Shown piece after piece: positions 1 to 8,139 of a stretch of DNA of 64,000 nucleotides (position 1 is its first letter; the number at the start of each line of letters is the position of its first letter). Below the pieces are notes generated by a model, which searched no databases, had not been told where the DNA came from, and saw only the letters and a program-made list of their open reading frames with translations. Made by a program: the position numbers and the translations under genes. This stretch comes from Planctomycetota bacterium (lineage in GTDB: Bacteria; Planctomycetota; Planctomycetia; Planctomycetales; Planctomycetaceae). The stretch covers positions 1 through 64,000 of the forward strand of contig QWQG01000186.1 of NCBI GenBank assembly GCA_003670925.1. Direction: 5' to 3'.

Positions 1-402
1 TAACGCGTGGCGACGGTGCTGGAGATCGAAGGACTCGAGAAATTCGTCTGTTTTTTTTGAACATCGCCTCAATTTAACGCTTATTTTTCTCGCGAACTCT
101 GCAGTGTTGCTGCTGACTTCTAGATGTTGTTCGGCTGATAAATGTGGCCATAACCCGCCATTTTGCGGAACCCAGAACAGCGGCAGTCGATGTGTCGCGT
201 CTGCCGAGACATTCATCTTCAAATCACCGGAAAAACCCGTCTCAAACCCTGCCAAAACGTTGAGGAGGGATGTCTTTCCCGCTCCGGAAAGGCCCACAAT
301 CGCTGTCACACCGCGTGGAATCTGGAGTGTCACCGCATTGAGCCGTGGTTGAGCACTTCCGGCAAGCGTGAGACCTGTCAGGTGGAATAGCGCATTGTTC
401 AT
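1..402 (-). CDS. ABC transporter ATP-binding protein, N-terminal part (runs off window)
   Basis: The reverse strand is open from an ATG at 402 to base 1, giving 134 codons with no stop. The translation starts MNNALFHLTG and carries a clear Walker A (GLSGAGKTS) near residue 40 and a Q-loop-like segment (VPQNGG then LWPHLS) near residue 85, the standard order of an ABC nucleotide-binding domain. The signature and Walker B would lie beyond the window. The start codon overlaps the holA stop as ATGA (399-402), so the two are probably translated together. Small-molecule importers and lipoprotein exporters both fit; the substrate cannot be read from this fragment. Confidence 0.85.
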   Translation of the reverse strand, partial: MNNALFHLTGLTLAGSAQPRLNAVTLQIPRGVTAIVGLSGAGKTSLLNVLAGFETGFSGDLKMNVSADATHRLPLFWVPQNGGLWPHLSAEQHLEVSSNTAEFARKISVKLRRCSKKTDEFLESFDLQHRRHAL

Positions 403-1418
403 GTGCCACTCAGAACAACAGGCTCACCTGCTAAGCGGACAAATAATCGTTCCAGCAGCAACTTCGGATCAACGCGACTGCCGCCTTTCATCTCTGTGTC
501 AGCTTGAATCAACAATTGCAGGATGCGACTGGCACGTTCAAAACCGATCCGCCGCAAATAAGCCTCACTGGCCGCGATGGCGTTCGGGAAAATACCGGAA
601 CCGGCAATGGCATCCCGCAACGGAGCTCCTGCTCTGGTGCGCTCCGTCGCCTCCGCGAGCTTGCGAAATGTAAACGTCACACCTCCCAATATTTTCTGAG
701 GGGCCTCTCCGGAAATCATCAGCTTGCTCAAAGCCTCCAAGGCTTTACCCGAATTCCCATCGCGGACTGCATCGAGCATCACCCATGTGGTTTCAGTCCG
801 CCAACCGCCGACGATTTTTGTGACGTCGTCACGGGTGATCTCAACAACATCGCCAACGAGCGACGCTAGTTTCGCAATTTCCTGGAGCAGCATTCCCAAA
901 CCATCCCCCGCCAATTGCACAATCAACGCTGCATTCTCACGATCCAGCGTCTTACCATACTGCTCCTTCGCCACGCGTTGCATCCATTTCAGCAGATTGA
1001 CGCCAGTCAGCTCAGCACACTCGACAGCCACGCCGTGCTGTTCCACCAGCTTGAACAGCTTCGTATTTTTGGGCAAACTCTTCACGTCCAAAATTAGCAG
1101 AGATCCCTTCGCCGGACTCGCGACGTACTTTTCCAGAACCGGGCGGTGAGCGGTCACAAAATCGTCCGCGTCGTCGATCATCACGATACGCTGATCGCCA
1201 AACATGGAGACAGTCCGCAATTCTGTCAGCACCGTGCGAATCTCAGCTTGTCCACCATTGAACCGCGTAATCGATGATTCGGAATCTTCGCCGGACGTCC
1301 CAAGCATGCAGTGCAAAATTTCAGGCCGAAAAAATCGCTCTGGGCCATACATCACCATCACCCCATGTGTGGCGTCAAACGACTTCGACGACAGGAACTC
1401 CGCAGCACTGACACTCAT
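399..1418 (-). CDS. holA: DNA polymerase III delta subunit
   Basis: This 339-residue protein matches HolA, the clamp-loader subunit that opens the beta sliding clamp. Visible landmarks are the N-terminal domain that takes up the target as an AAA-like fold (VMVMYGPERFFR near residue 20), the segment RIVMIDDADDF near residue 76, and the C-terminal collar region with helices around LAGDGLGMLLQEIAKLASL. HolA lacks an active ATPase, and no proper Walker A is present here, as expected. The length is usual for the family. The start ATG (1416-1418) overlaps by four bases the stop of a doubtful upstream frame, and the stop overlaps the start of the downstream ABC ATPase, so it sits in a tightly packed minus-strand unit. 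Confidence 0.9.
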   Translation of the reverse strand: MSVSAAEFLSSKSFDATHGVMVMYGPERFFRPEILHCMLGTSGEDSESSITRFNGGQAEIRTVLTELRTVSMFGDQRIVMIDDADDFVTAHRPVLEKYVASPAKGSLLILDVKSLPKNTKLFKLVEQHGVAVECAELTGVNLLKWMQRVAKEQYGKTLDRENAALIVQLAGDGLGMLLQEIAKLASLVGDVVEITRDDVTKIVGGWRTETTWVMLDAVRDGNSGKALEALSKLMISGEAPQKILGGVTFTFRKLAEATERTRAGAPLRDAIAGSGIFPNAIAASEAYLRRIGFERASRILQLLIQADTEMKGGSRVDPKLLLERLFVRLAGEPVVLSGT

Positions 1419-1786
1419 ATTTCTGCCTCATTGCGAACACAAATCATCATCCAATTGCCGCCAGTCTCGCAAATTGCAAATTTTTTTCTATCAATGCACC
1501 CGAATTTCCCCTGACGTACATCCTGGCGTCCTGCATGGATGGTTACATGAATGGAAGTGAAAGACTCGCCGAGACTGCTCAGTGCGGCGCCACGTGGAAT
1601 ACCGATGCTTGAGACTGCCCACAACGAGATCAATCGCTCGCGAGAGTATCTGGCGGAATGCCTCCGCATAATCGGCAGAGCCCGAGTTTCTTCCCCGCTG
1701 ACCAAAGAACCTGCATGACTTTTGCGAAGGCGAAGGATTGGATTTGAGCCTGACGTGTCAAAATCCGAAATTCGGATGAGAGACAT
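1415..1786 (-). CDS. doubtful small ORF upstream of holA
   Basis: A 123-codon frame begins MSLIRISDFD and stops at 1415-1417, overlapping the holA start as ATGA. That junction is what one expects of a coupled gene. The translation is otherwise unconvincing: it is rich in Ser and Arg, has no domain I recognise, no signal peptide and no hydrophobic pattern, and a competing frame covers part of it (1630-1866). In several bacteria lptE precedes holA, but no lipobox or LptE-like pattern is visible. It may be a decayed or spurious frame. Confidence 0.2.
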   Translation of the reverse strand: MSLIRISDFDTSGSNPILRLRKSHAGSLVSGEETRALPIMRRHSARYSRERLISLWAVSSIGIPRGAALSSLGESFTSIHVTIHAGRQDVRQGKFGCIDRKKFAICETGGNWMMICVRNEAEI

Positions 1787-1897
1787 CGGTTCAGCATCTT
1801 CAACATCAGCTGGATGCAGATCGACTGACCTGAAAGACTCTGCGGCGGCGCTGTGAGGATGCGCAATTTTGACGATTGGTCAGCCGCGGTTCACGGA

Positions 1898-3013
1898 ATG
1901 AGACCATATGTAACGATTTCAGCAGAAGTCAGGCTCGTTTCCGTGACTCAATCTGTCCGTCTCTTTTTACGCGTAAGCCTCGTCGCTTGTTCAATGCTGA
2001 TCTTGTGTTCCGGAAAGACCGCGAACGCTCAGCAATTCGCAGAACCACCCGTGCCGCCCCTGCCTCTGCTGCCTCTGCTGCCGTCCCGGGAAATAGTTGC
2101 TAACGACCTGTCGCCAACGCCACCAGTCACAATGACTGCTGGATACTGGATCGTCGGGACACAATCATCACCGCAAAACTTTGATAAATCGGCCCCTGTG
2201 TTCTGCCCGAGTGTCACAAGGTTTGATCCTTGTACTGGATTTCGGCAAGCGAACATGCAGGAGTTGACGCAGGCACTGCAACCTCACATTCCGGTTTGTA
2301 TTTTATCGCACGGGAGCTTTGTGGGGTGGGAGGATGTGCTGACGGAATCGCAGGAAACTTGGAAGTGGCTCCACCATGCATGTCCCTCACATCCAATTCA
2401 GATGATTTATTTTTCGTGGCCGAGTGACCGACCGGTGTTTTCCCCTGTGATCCAAATTGAGGTCAATCGGCTGGGGCGTCGGGCTGAGAGAAATGGATTT
2501 TACATGGCGAGTCTGGTTCAACAGATTCCGCCTGACTGCCCCATCTGCCTGATCGGGCACAGCCATGGGACACGCGTCATCGCTTCGGCGTTCCATCTCC
2601 TTGGCGGTGGTTCCGTCGATGGCTATCTGCTGGCATCAGGTCAGTTTCCCCAACATCGTCTGCGTGCGGTCTTCGCAGCCTCGGCGATGGACCACAAATG
2701 GCTAAATCCCGGTCAACGATACGAACGCGCCCTTTGTCCTGTGGAGTGTGTGCTAAACCTGAAGAATTCATGCGATCCCGCATTATTGGTCTATCCCCTG
2801 CGACATCCGTTTTCGAGCGGTGCCTTGGGCTTTACAGGGACCACTCGAAGAGACAGAAAACTATTGGGAGCAAGTGGAAACAAGATGCAAGATCTGGATT
2901 TGACTGAAGAAATCGGAATCGGCCATTACTGGCCTCACTACTTCAGACGCCCGTGGCTTGCTCGTGCGATTCGGAACTATCTGTTCTTTGGTGAACACGT
3001 CAGCAATCCGTAA
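1898..3013 (+). CDS. exported alpha/beta-hydrolase-fold protein
   Basis: The product has an N-terminal hydrophobic segment (LFLRVSLVACSMLILCSG) ending in TANAQQ, a good signal peptide, followed by a Pro/Leu-rich linker (PPVPPLPLLPLLP). The hydrolase core shows HGSF (oxyanion strand-turn), YFSWPSD, and a nucleophile elbow GHSHG (Ser within GxSxG), then a late GHYWPHYF that may supply the catalytic His. The fold resembles the DUF900/lipase-like hydrolases that planctomycetes export. The substrate is unknown. Starts at 1853 (GTG) and 1859 (ATG) are also in frame; 1898 gives the shortest n-region. It stands alone between the holA unit and the C1 genes. Confidence 0.75.
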   Translation: MRPYVTISAEVRLVSVTQSVRLFLRVSLVACSMLILCSGKTANAQQFAEPPVPPLPLLPLLPSREIVANDLSPTPPVTMTAGYWIVGTQSSPQNFDKSAPVFCPSVTRFDPCTGFRQANMQELTQALQPHIPVCILSHGSFVGWEDVLTESQETWKWLHHACPSHPIQMIYFSWPSDRPVFSPVIQIEVNRLGRRAERNGFYMASLVQQIPPDCPICLIGHSHGTRVIASAFHLLGGGSVDGYLLASGQFPQHRLRAVFAASAMDHKWLNPGQRYERALCPVECVLNLKNSCDPALLVYPLRHPFSSGALGFTGTTRRDRKLLGASGNKMQDLDLTEEIGIGHYWPHYFRRPWLARAIRNYLFFGEHVSNP

Positions 3014-3153
3014 CATAACTCAACTCTAATACGCCACGTTTGGAAACCGAGGCAAAGGTTGACGTTTGCAGGTTGATTGGAGTGCTTTGGCAAGGTAAAA
3101 GCCCATTCGTGTGGGCCCCACATTTCGACACTCTCCCTGACCGGACGCGCTAC

Positions 3154-3759
3154 ATGACCATCGAAACTGCAATTCGCGAACGCAAAGACGCCATGCGTAA
3201 GCAGGCCCACGCGAACCGCAACACTCAGGAAAACAAGGACGAATTGAGTCGGCGGATTGTCGGTGCCTTTATGGCGCTCCCCGAGTACGCGCTCGCTGAG
3301 ACGATCCTGTTTTACATTGACGTCCGCAGTGAAGTCCGAACTCGCCATGATCTGGAGCACGCCTTGCAGTCCGGCAAGATCGTCGTCGTACCGTGGTGCA
3401 ACGCAGATGGAGAGCTGGAATTATTCCGCTTAGATTCCATGGAAGAACTTGAAATCGGCATGTATAAAATTTTGGAGCCACGCGTTGAACTGCGAGGCCT
3501 GCCAGAAAAGCAGGTCAACGTGGAAATGCTTGATCTGATTATGGTGCCGGGTGTAGGTTTCGATCGTCGGGGCGCTCGCATGGGGCATGGGAAAGGCTAT
3601 TACGACAAGCTTCTGCAGCATGCTCGTCGAAATACACCTTTGATTGCATTGGCATTCGAGTGCCAGCTATTCGATGAAATCCCGATGGCGCATCACGATA
3701 TCTTTATGGACAAAATTATCACGGAAGACCATGTCTATCATGGTCTCGGTCGCAATTAA
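3154..3759 (+). CDS. 5-formyltetrahydrofolate cyclo-ligase
   Basis: This protein of about 201 residues converts 5-formyl-THF plus ATP to 5,10-methenyl-THF, clearing a folate by-product. Characteristic motifs are visible: the basic N-terminal helix (RERKDAMRKQ), the PGVGFD and MGHGKGYYD block near residues 130-150 that binds ATP and folate, and an ending of the usual kind. The frame is open further upstream to 3040, but the ATG at 3154 gives the normal family length, so I prefer it. The next gene downstream is Ftr, a methanopterin C1 enzyme, 50 bp away on the same strand, which suggests shared use in one-carbon metabolism. Confidence 0.9.
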   Translation: MTIETAIRERKDAMRKQAHANRNTQENKDELSRRIVGAFMALPEYALAETILFYIDVRSEVRTRHDLEHALQSGKIVVVPWCNADGELELFRLDSMEELEIGMYKILEPRVELRGLPEKQVNVEMLDLIMVPGVGFDRRGARMGHGKGYYDKLLQHARRNTPLIALAFECQLFDEIPMAHHDIFMDKIITEDHVYHGLGRN

Positions 3760-3809
3760 TCAATTCAATTCCCCAAAGCCATGCAATCCCCAGAATCCCG
3801 TTGTGTCTG

Positions 3810-4733
3810 ATGTCAACGATCGTAGCAGATACCTACGCCGAAGCTTTTCGCAGCCTCTACGTTGAGTTCCTGATTACCGCTCGTGATCGGAAGTGGCTGG
3901 ATCACGCGATCAACGCGGCAACCGGCTGTGGGTCATCTTCGATCCGTTGCGATTGTGAAGCCGGCTTGGATCGATACGTCGGACCGGGCGGAGACGAATC
4001 ATTTCTAACTCCGGATGGCCGACCGGGAGCCATCTGCCAACTTCATGTGCCGCGATTTTGGAAAAACCGTGTTGAGGCGTTGGAAAAAACGCTGCTAACC
4101 CGTGTAACTCAGAACGTGCTGACCTGTGCGACCGCTCGCTGCTTTTCCCTCAGCGACTCCGAACCATATTACAGGCTTGGTCGTAAGGTTGCCTTCTTTG
4201 GCGACGGATTCGAACGGCTTGAAGACCGATTCGGGCGGCGAATGTGGGTGTTGCCGACAATGGGCGGGGACTTTTGCATTGACCGACGATTCAGCTATCA
4301 CGACGGCATCATGGGCGGCAATCTCTGGTTCATGGCCACGTCTGAAGACGCATCTCTCGAAGCTGCCGAACTCGCTGTAGAAGCCAGTCAAATGGTACCC
4401 GGTGTCATCACGCCTTTTCCGGGAGGTATCGCTGCCAGCGGTTCTAAAGCCGGCAGTCGCTACAAATTTTTGTTTGCAAGTACCAACGACGCATTTTGCC
4501 CGACTCTCAGGGGCCGTGCTGGAGTAGAAACGTTGATTCCAGACGGGGTCCAATCTATCATGGAAATTATTATCAATGGACGTGATGTGGCCACCGTGAG
4601 TGCTGCAACTCAAGCCTCTATTAAGGCCGCCTCCACCGTTCCAGGTTTGATTAATATCACTGCCGGAAACTACGGTGGCCGACTCGGCAAGAGTTGGATC
4701 TGGCTGATCCCGAAAAATCATCCTGATGCCTAA
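3810..4733 (+). CDS. fhcD: formylmethanofuran--tetrahydromethanopterin formyltransferase (Ftr/FhcD)
   Basis: The roughly 307-residue protein resembles Ftr along its length: it opens with MSTIVADTYAEAF (compare the DDTFAEAF start of the family), then FLITA, ATGCGSS, a Gly-rich PGGDES, MGGDFCIDR and FPGGIAASGSKAG. Ftr moves a formyl group between methanofuran and tetrahydromethanopterin; in aerobic C1-oxidising bacteria it runs in the formaldehyde-to-formate direction within the Fhc complex. A TTG at 3801 is in frame but the ATG at 3810 fits the family start. The other H4MPT genes (fhcA, fhcB, fhcC, mtdB, mch, fae) are not in this window. Confidence 0.9.
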   Translation: MSTIVADTYAEAFRSLYVEFLITARDRKWLDHAINAATGCGSSSIRCDCEAGLDRYVGPGGDESFLTPDGRPGAICQLHVPRFWKNRVEALEKTLLTRVTQNVLTCATARCFSLSDSEPYYRLGRKVAFFGDGFERLEDRFGRRMWVLPTMGGDFCIDRRFSYHDGIMGGNLWFMATSEDASLEAAELAVEASQMVPGVITPFPGGIAASGSKAGSRYKFLFASTNDAFCPTLRGRAGVETLIPDGVQSIMEIIINGRDVATVSAATQASIKAASTVPGLINITAGNYGGRLGKSWIWLIPKNHPDA

Positions 4734-5168
4734 GCTTGATGGTATCTCGCATCCTGTAATAGGCCGGCGAGCTAATGCACTCAGTCGAGCCTGAAGCGCA
4801 ATCCAAACACTTCGCTTGGGACGCAAAGTATCGCCTCGTTCAGGCTCCGGGTGAGTCAGCACATTCGTTAAAATAGTTCACGGTGAAATTCACAAAGCGG
4901 ACATCCGTTTCTCTTAAACGCATTCACGGAATGCTTCTGTATTGAGATAACCAAAGGCAATTAGTCCGCAAGCATTGAAGGCGATGTTAAACTTCGAAAA
5001 TGCGTTTTCGGAACGTTTACAAAATTAGGGCGGATTTGCCGCAAAACGTTTGTCGCCGAATTTGCAAGAATTTGGGTCGAATTGGGCTCTCAAGCTAACT
5101 TCTCGCGAATCGAGCTACGTTCATCTGTTTCTGAACCCTGCCGCCAATCCTCTGCGTGTTGTGATCCC
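4734..5168 (+). other. 435-bp intergenic region before lutA
   Basis: No convincing gene, RNA or strong promoter was recognised. It is AT-richer than its flanks around 4870-5060. It should contain the (former) promoter of the lut locus, but I see no clear -35/-10 pair or operator. Confidence 0.5.
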
Positions 5169-5916
5169 ATGAAAGTTGCCCTGTTCATTCCGTGCTAGGT
5201 TGATCAGTTTTATCCGCACGTGGGCATGGCGACCGTGTCGGTACTAGAACATTTCGGCGTCGAGGTGGTCTTCCCCACAGAACAAACGTGCTGGGGACAG
5301 CCCATGGCCAACAGCGGCTATATGGAACAAGCCAAGCCGCTGGAAAAAATTCATCGATGTCTTTGACGGCTACGACTACATTGTCGCGCCGTCTGGCAGT
5401 TGCGTTTCGATGGTTCGCAATCACTATGAACACTTGTGCGATCATCACGATGCGCGTGCAACCACGGTACGTCAACAGACGATGGAACTGAGCGAGTTCC
5501 TGACAGGTGTCTTGAAGGTTGAGAAAGTCAAAGGTCAATTTGCCTATCAGGTCGGCCTCCATCAAAGTTGCCACGGATTGCGTGCATTGCGGCTCGGGCT
5601 ATCCTCAGAAGTGATGCAGCCTCGTGAGAATTACGTTCAGAATTTGATCGGTCAGTTTGAGGGCCTTCGTTTTTCGCAATTGACTCGCAAAGATGAATGC
5701 TGCGGATTTGGTGGCACGTTCGCAGTCGCCGAGGAAGGTGTTTCTTGCATGATGGGCGATGACAGGATCAACGACCACGTCAAGGCCGGCACGGAAGTGC
5801 TTACGGCGGGCGACATGTCATGTCTCATGCACCTCGAGGGGATTATCCGCCGCCGCAACATTCCGATGCGCGTTATGCATTTTGCTGAGATCATGGCCGA
5901 GGCGATCGACCACTGA
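5169..5916 (+). pseudogene. lutA: lutA, L-lactate oxidation Fe-S subunit, broken by a stop and a frameshift
   Basis: Conceptual translation from ATG 5169 reads MKVALFIPC, then a TAG at 5196-5198 where the family has Tyr, then VDQFYPHVGMATVSVLEHFG. The frame holds to about 5343, where a six-A run (5344-5349) marks a one-base shift; the correct frame then continues as KFIDVFDGYDYIVAPSGSC to the stop at 5914-5916. LutA needs CCG-type cysteine motifs for its Fe-S cluster. The first (TCCGQP in the family) reads TCWGQP here, while the second (ECCGFGG) is intact. A stop, a frameshift and a lost cluster cysteine together show a decayed gene. The downstream part (5410-5916) could be read as a separate frame but would lack the N-terminal half. 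Confidence 0.88.
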
Positions 5917-5975
5917 ACTGAGGATTGTGCTTGCTAAATTAAAAACTATTGCTCTGTCAAGGCTCAATTTTCGGC

Positions 5976-6035
5976 TACGACGGACTTCCAGTCCGTCGAC
6001 AAAGGTTACCGCCGACGGACTGGAAGTCCGTCGTA
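5976..6035. repeat. REP-like double palindrome (BIME-like) between lutA and lutB
   Basis: Two 23-bp arms (5976-5998 and 6013-6035) are perfect reverse complements separated by a 14-nt spacer. Each arm is itself a small palindrome: cgacggact, a TCC/GGA loop, then agtccgtcg, giving a 9-bp stem. The unit could fold as one long hairpin or as two short ones. This nested layout is typical of paired REP elements moved by RAYT-type transposases. No transposase gene is nearby and no other copy was noticed in the window. Confidence 0.85.
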
Positions 6036-6093
6036 CAAATACAATTCAACCCCAACTTTAAACGTTGACAGTCGAACTAGAGTCTTTTCCACC

Positions 6094-7464
6094 ATGCCGC
6101 ATCCAGCCCTTGCTCAATAATTTACAGCCAATCGTGAGCGTGCTCAGTGGCACGACAAAGCATTGTGGTTTGTGCGTGAGAAACGAGATCGCATGGCAGC
6201 GGCTGTCCCAGAATGGGAGCTGCTACGAGAGACCGCATCAGCCATCAAATCTCATACCCAATCGCGACTCGCGGAGTACCTTGAACAATTTGAGGCGAAT
6301 GCGAAAAAACTTGGCGTGATCGTGCATTGGGCGACCGATGCCGGCGAACACAATCGGATCGTACTGAACATTCTCCAAAAACATCATGTCCAGCGACTCG
6401 TGAAAAGGAAGTCGATGCTCACCGAAGAATGTCATCTCAATCCGTTCCTTGAAAAGCACGGAATTGAGGTAGTCGATACTGATCTTGGTGAACGCATTGT
6501 GTAGTTCCGTCAGGAGCGGCCTAGCCACATCGTGCTGCCGGCGATTCATCTCAGAAAGGAAGAAGTGGGCGAGTGCTTTCATGAACATTTGGGTTCCGAA
6601 AAAGGAGCCTCTGATCCGGCCTATCTGACTGAAGTTGCCCGGCAGCACCTGCGTGAGCGATTCTGTCATGCCGACGCGGGGTTGACTGGTGTGAATTTTG
6701 CGATCGCTGAAACTGGTGGCATCGTCATTTGTACAAACGAAGGAAATGCCGATCTTGGCGTGTCTCTTCCATAGTTGCACATTGCCTGTATGGGAATTGA
6801 AAAACTCATTCCACGCGATGTGGATCTGGGAGTATTCCTGAGACTGCTCGCGCGTTCCGCAACTGGCCAGCCGATTACAACTTATTCATCGCATTTCCAC
6901 GGTCCGAGACCCGGTTGTGAGATGCACATTGTGCTCGTCGATAATGGCCGAACTGAGATTCTTAAGATGCCTGAATTTCGTCGCAGCCTTGATTGTATTC
7001 GCTGCGGTGCCCGTATGAATACCTGCCCGGTCTATCGCCGCAGCGGCGGTCACAGTTACGAAGCCACAGTGCCGGGCCCAATTGGTTCAATTTTGACTCC
7101 CCTTCAGACGCCAGAAAAACACAGCTCGCTGCCATTTGCGTGCACTCTCTGCGGTTCATGTACTGATGTCTGTCCTGTCAAGATCGACCTTCATCATCAA
7201 CTGTTTGCCATGCGAGGATTTCTCGACAGAAAACGTCTCATTGGTGGCTCAAAAAAATTATCGATGCAAATTGTGTCGGGGGTTTTATCGCGGACGTGGC
7301 TTTTCAACCTCCTTGGCAAATGCGCTAGAACATCGCTGCGAATTTTGCCCCGTTTCATAATCTACAACCCATTCAACGCATGGGGCAAGCAATGCGACCT
7401 GCCGACTGCTCCAAAACAATCATTCCGCCAACAATTCGCTGCCCGATCCAAACGAAATCCCTAA
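6094..7464 (+). pseudogene. lutB: lutB, L-lactate oxidation ferredoxin-type subunit, broken by three in-frame stops
   Basis: One reading frame from ATG 6094 to the stop at 7462-7464 matches LutB throughout (ALWFVREKRDRM, MLTEECHLNP, GIEVVDTDLGERIV, TGVNFAIAETGG, CTNEGNADLG, HFHGPRPG). It is interrupted by TAA at 6118-6120 and TAG at 6502-6504 and 6772-6774, with no frameshift. The first 4Fe-4S motif, CIRCGACMNTCP in the family, reads CIRCGARMNTCP: the third cysteine is Arg (CGT, 7012-7014). The second motif (CTLCGSCTDVCP) is intact. LutB passes electrons within the LutABC lactate-oxidising complex. The surviving C-terminal piece from 6775 would keep only part of the cluster domain, so function is very unlikely. 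Confidence 0.9.
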
Positions 7465-7479
7465 TAGCGGATAACCCAC

Positions 7480-8067
7480 ATGGCATCTTCCCGCGACACG
7501 ATTCTTAGCAAAATCAGATCGGCGCTGCCGCAATCATCACCGCTGCCGGATTTAGCGGCCGTGACGAGTTGGCAGACGTTTGCTGAGCCGATTGAGCAAT
7601 TCACCGCGATTCTAAAACTCGTAGGCGGACTTGCCATGCACGTCGGGAATCTTGCGGAAGCAGACGCGCATCTTCGAACTCAAACTCACTGGAGCGGCGG
7701 AAAAAACCGCTGTAGTATCGTTGCTGGCGTCGGTGATTCGACGGTGAATTTAGACGGGATCGATGATCCGCATGAGCTCGAAAAGTTAGACTTCGCAGTT
7801 TTGAAAGGCCACTTTGGAGTTGCAGAAAACGCAGCGGTCTGGGTGACGGACGACACGGTACGGCACCGTGTCCTCTACTTCATTCCGCAACACCTCGCGA
7901 TTGTGGTGCCGGCCTCCAGAGTTCTCAACAATCTGCATGAAGCGTATTCACAAATGACTGTGGGTCAGCACGCCTTCGCGGGCTTTATTTCGAGGCCGTC
8001 AAAAACCGGCGACATCGAACAGTCACTTGTGATTGGCGCTCACGGTGCTAGATCACTCATCGTGTAG
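7480..8067 (+). CDS. lutC: LutC-family lactate utilisation protein
   Basis: This 195-residue frame is intact and ends in the family's hallmark C-terminal block, PSKTGDIEQSLVIGAHG, close to the usual PSKTADIEQSLVIGAHG. LutC is the third subunit of the LutABC iron-sulfur complex that oxidises L-lactate to pyruvate. Its start lies 15 bp after the lutB stop, so it was the last gene of the operon. Because lutA and lutB are broken, LutC probably has no partner here, although LutC-like proteins can also occur alone and a second copy of lutAB elsewhere cannot be excluded. The gene shows no stop or frameshift, so either decay has not reached it or it is still selected. Confidence 0.85.
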   Translation: MASSRDTILSKIRSALPQSSPLPDLAAVTSWQTFAEPIEQFTAILKLVGGLAMHVGNLAEADAHLRTQTHWSGGKNRCSIVAGVGDSTVNLDGIDDPHELEKLDFAVLKGHFGVAENAAVWVTDDTVRHRVLYFIPQHLAIVVPASRVLNNLHEAYSQMTVGQHAFAGFISRPSKTGDIEQSLVIGAHGARSLIV

Positions 8068-8074
8068 CTCGTCG

Positions 8075-8099
8075 ATGATATGAGATAACTCGATATCAT
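8075..8099. terminator. hairpin between convergent genes
   Basis: The sequence atgatat (8075-8081) pairs with atatcat (8093-8099), extended inside by GAG/CTC with one bulged base. It lies between the convergent ends of lutC and the hydroxyacid dehydrogenase gene, where a shared terminator would be expected. There is no U-tract, so it is only a candidate. Confidence 0.3.
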
Positions 8100-8139
8100 A
8101 TGCGCGCAACAAAACGACGCGGTAAACGCAGCCAAAGAA

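Noticed and set aside
1630..1866. 78-codon minus-strand frame upstream of holA
   Set aside because: It competes with another doubtful frame and has no start signal or recognisable content.
4095..4862. 255-codon open frame on the minus strand across Ftr
   Set aside because: It lies antisense to the strongly family-like Ftr gene and its translation shows no domain.
5196..6774. Three TAG and one TAA codons in lut genes read as amber recoding (pyrrolysine-like or stop readthrough)
   Set aside because: lutA also has a frameshift, lutB also has a TAA and both have lost cluster cysteines. Intact genes here, such as lutC and dnaB, end in TAG, so TAG is an ordinary stop.
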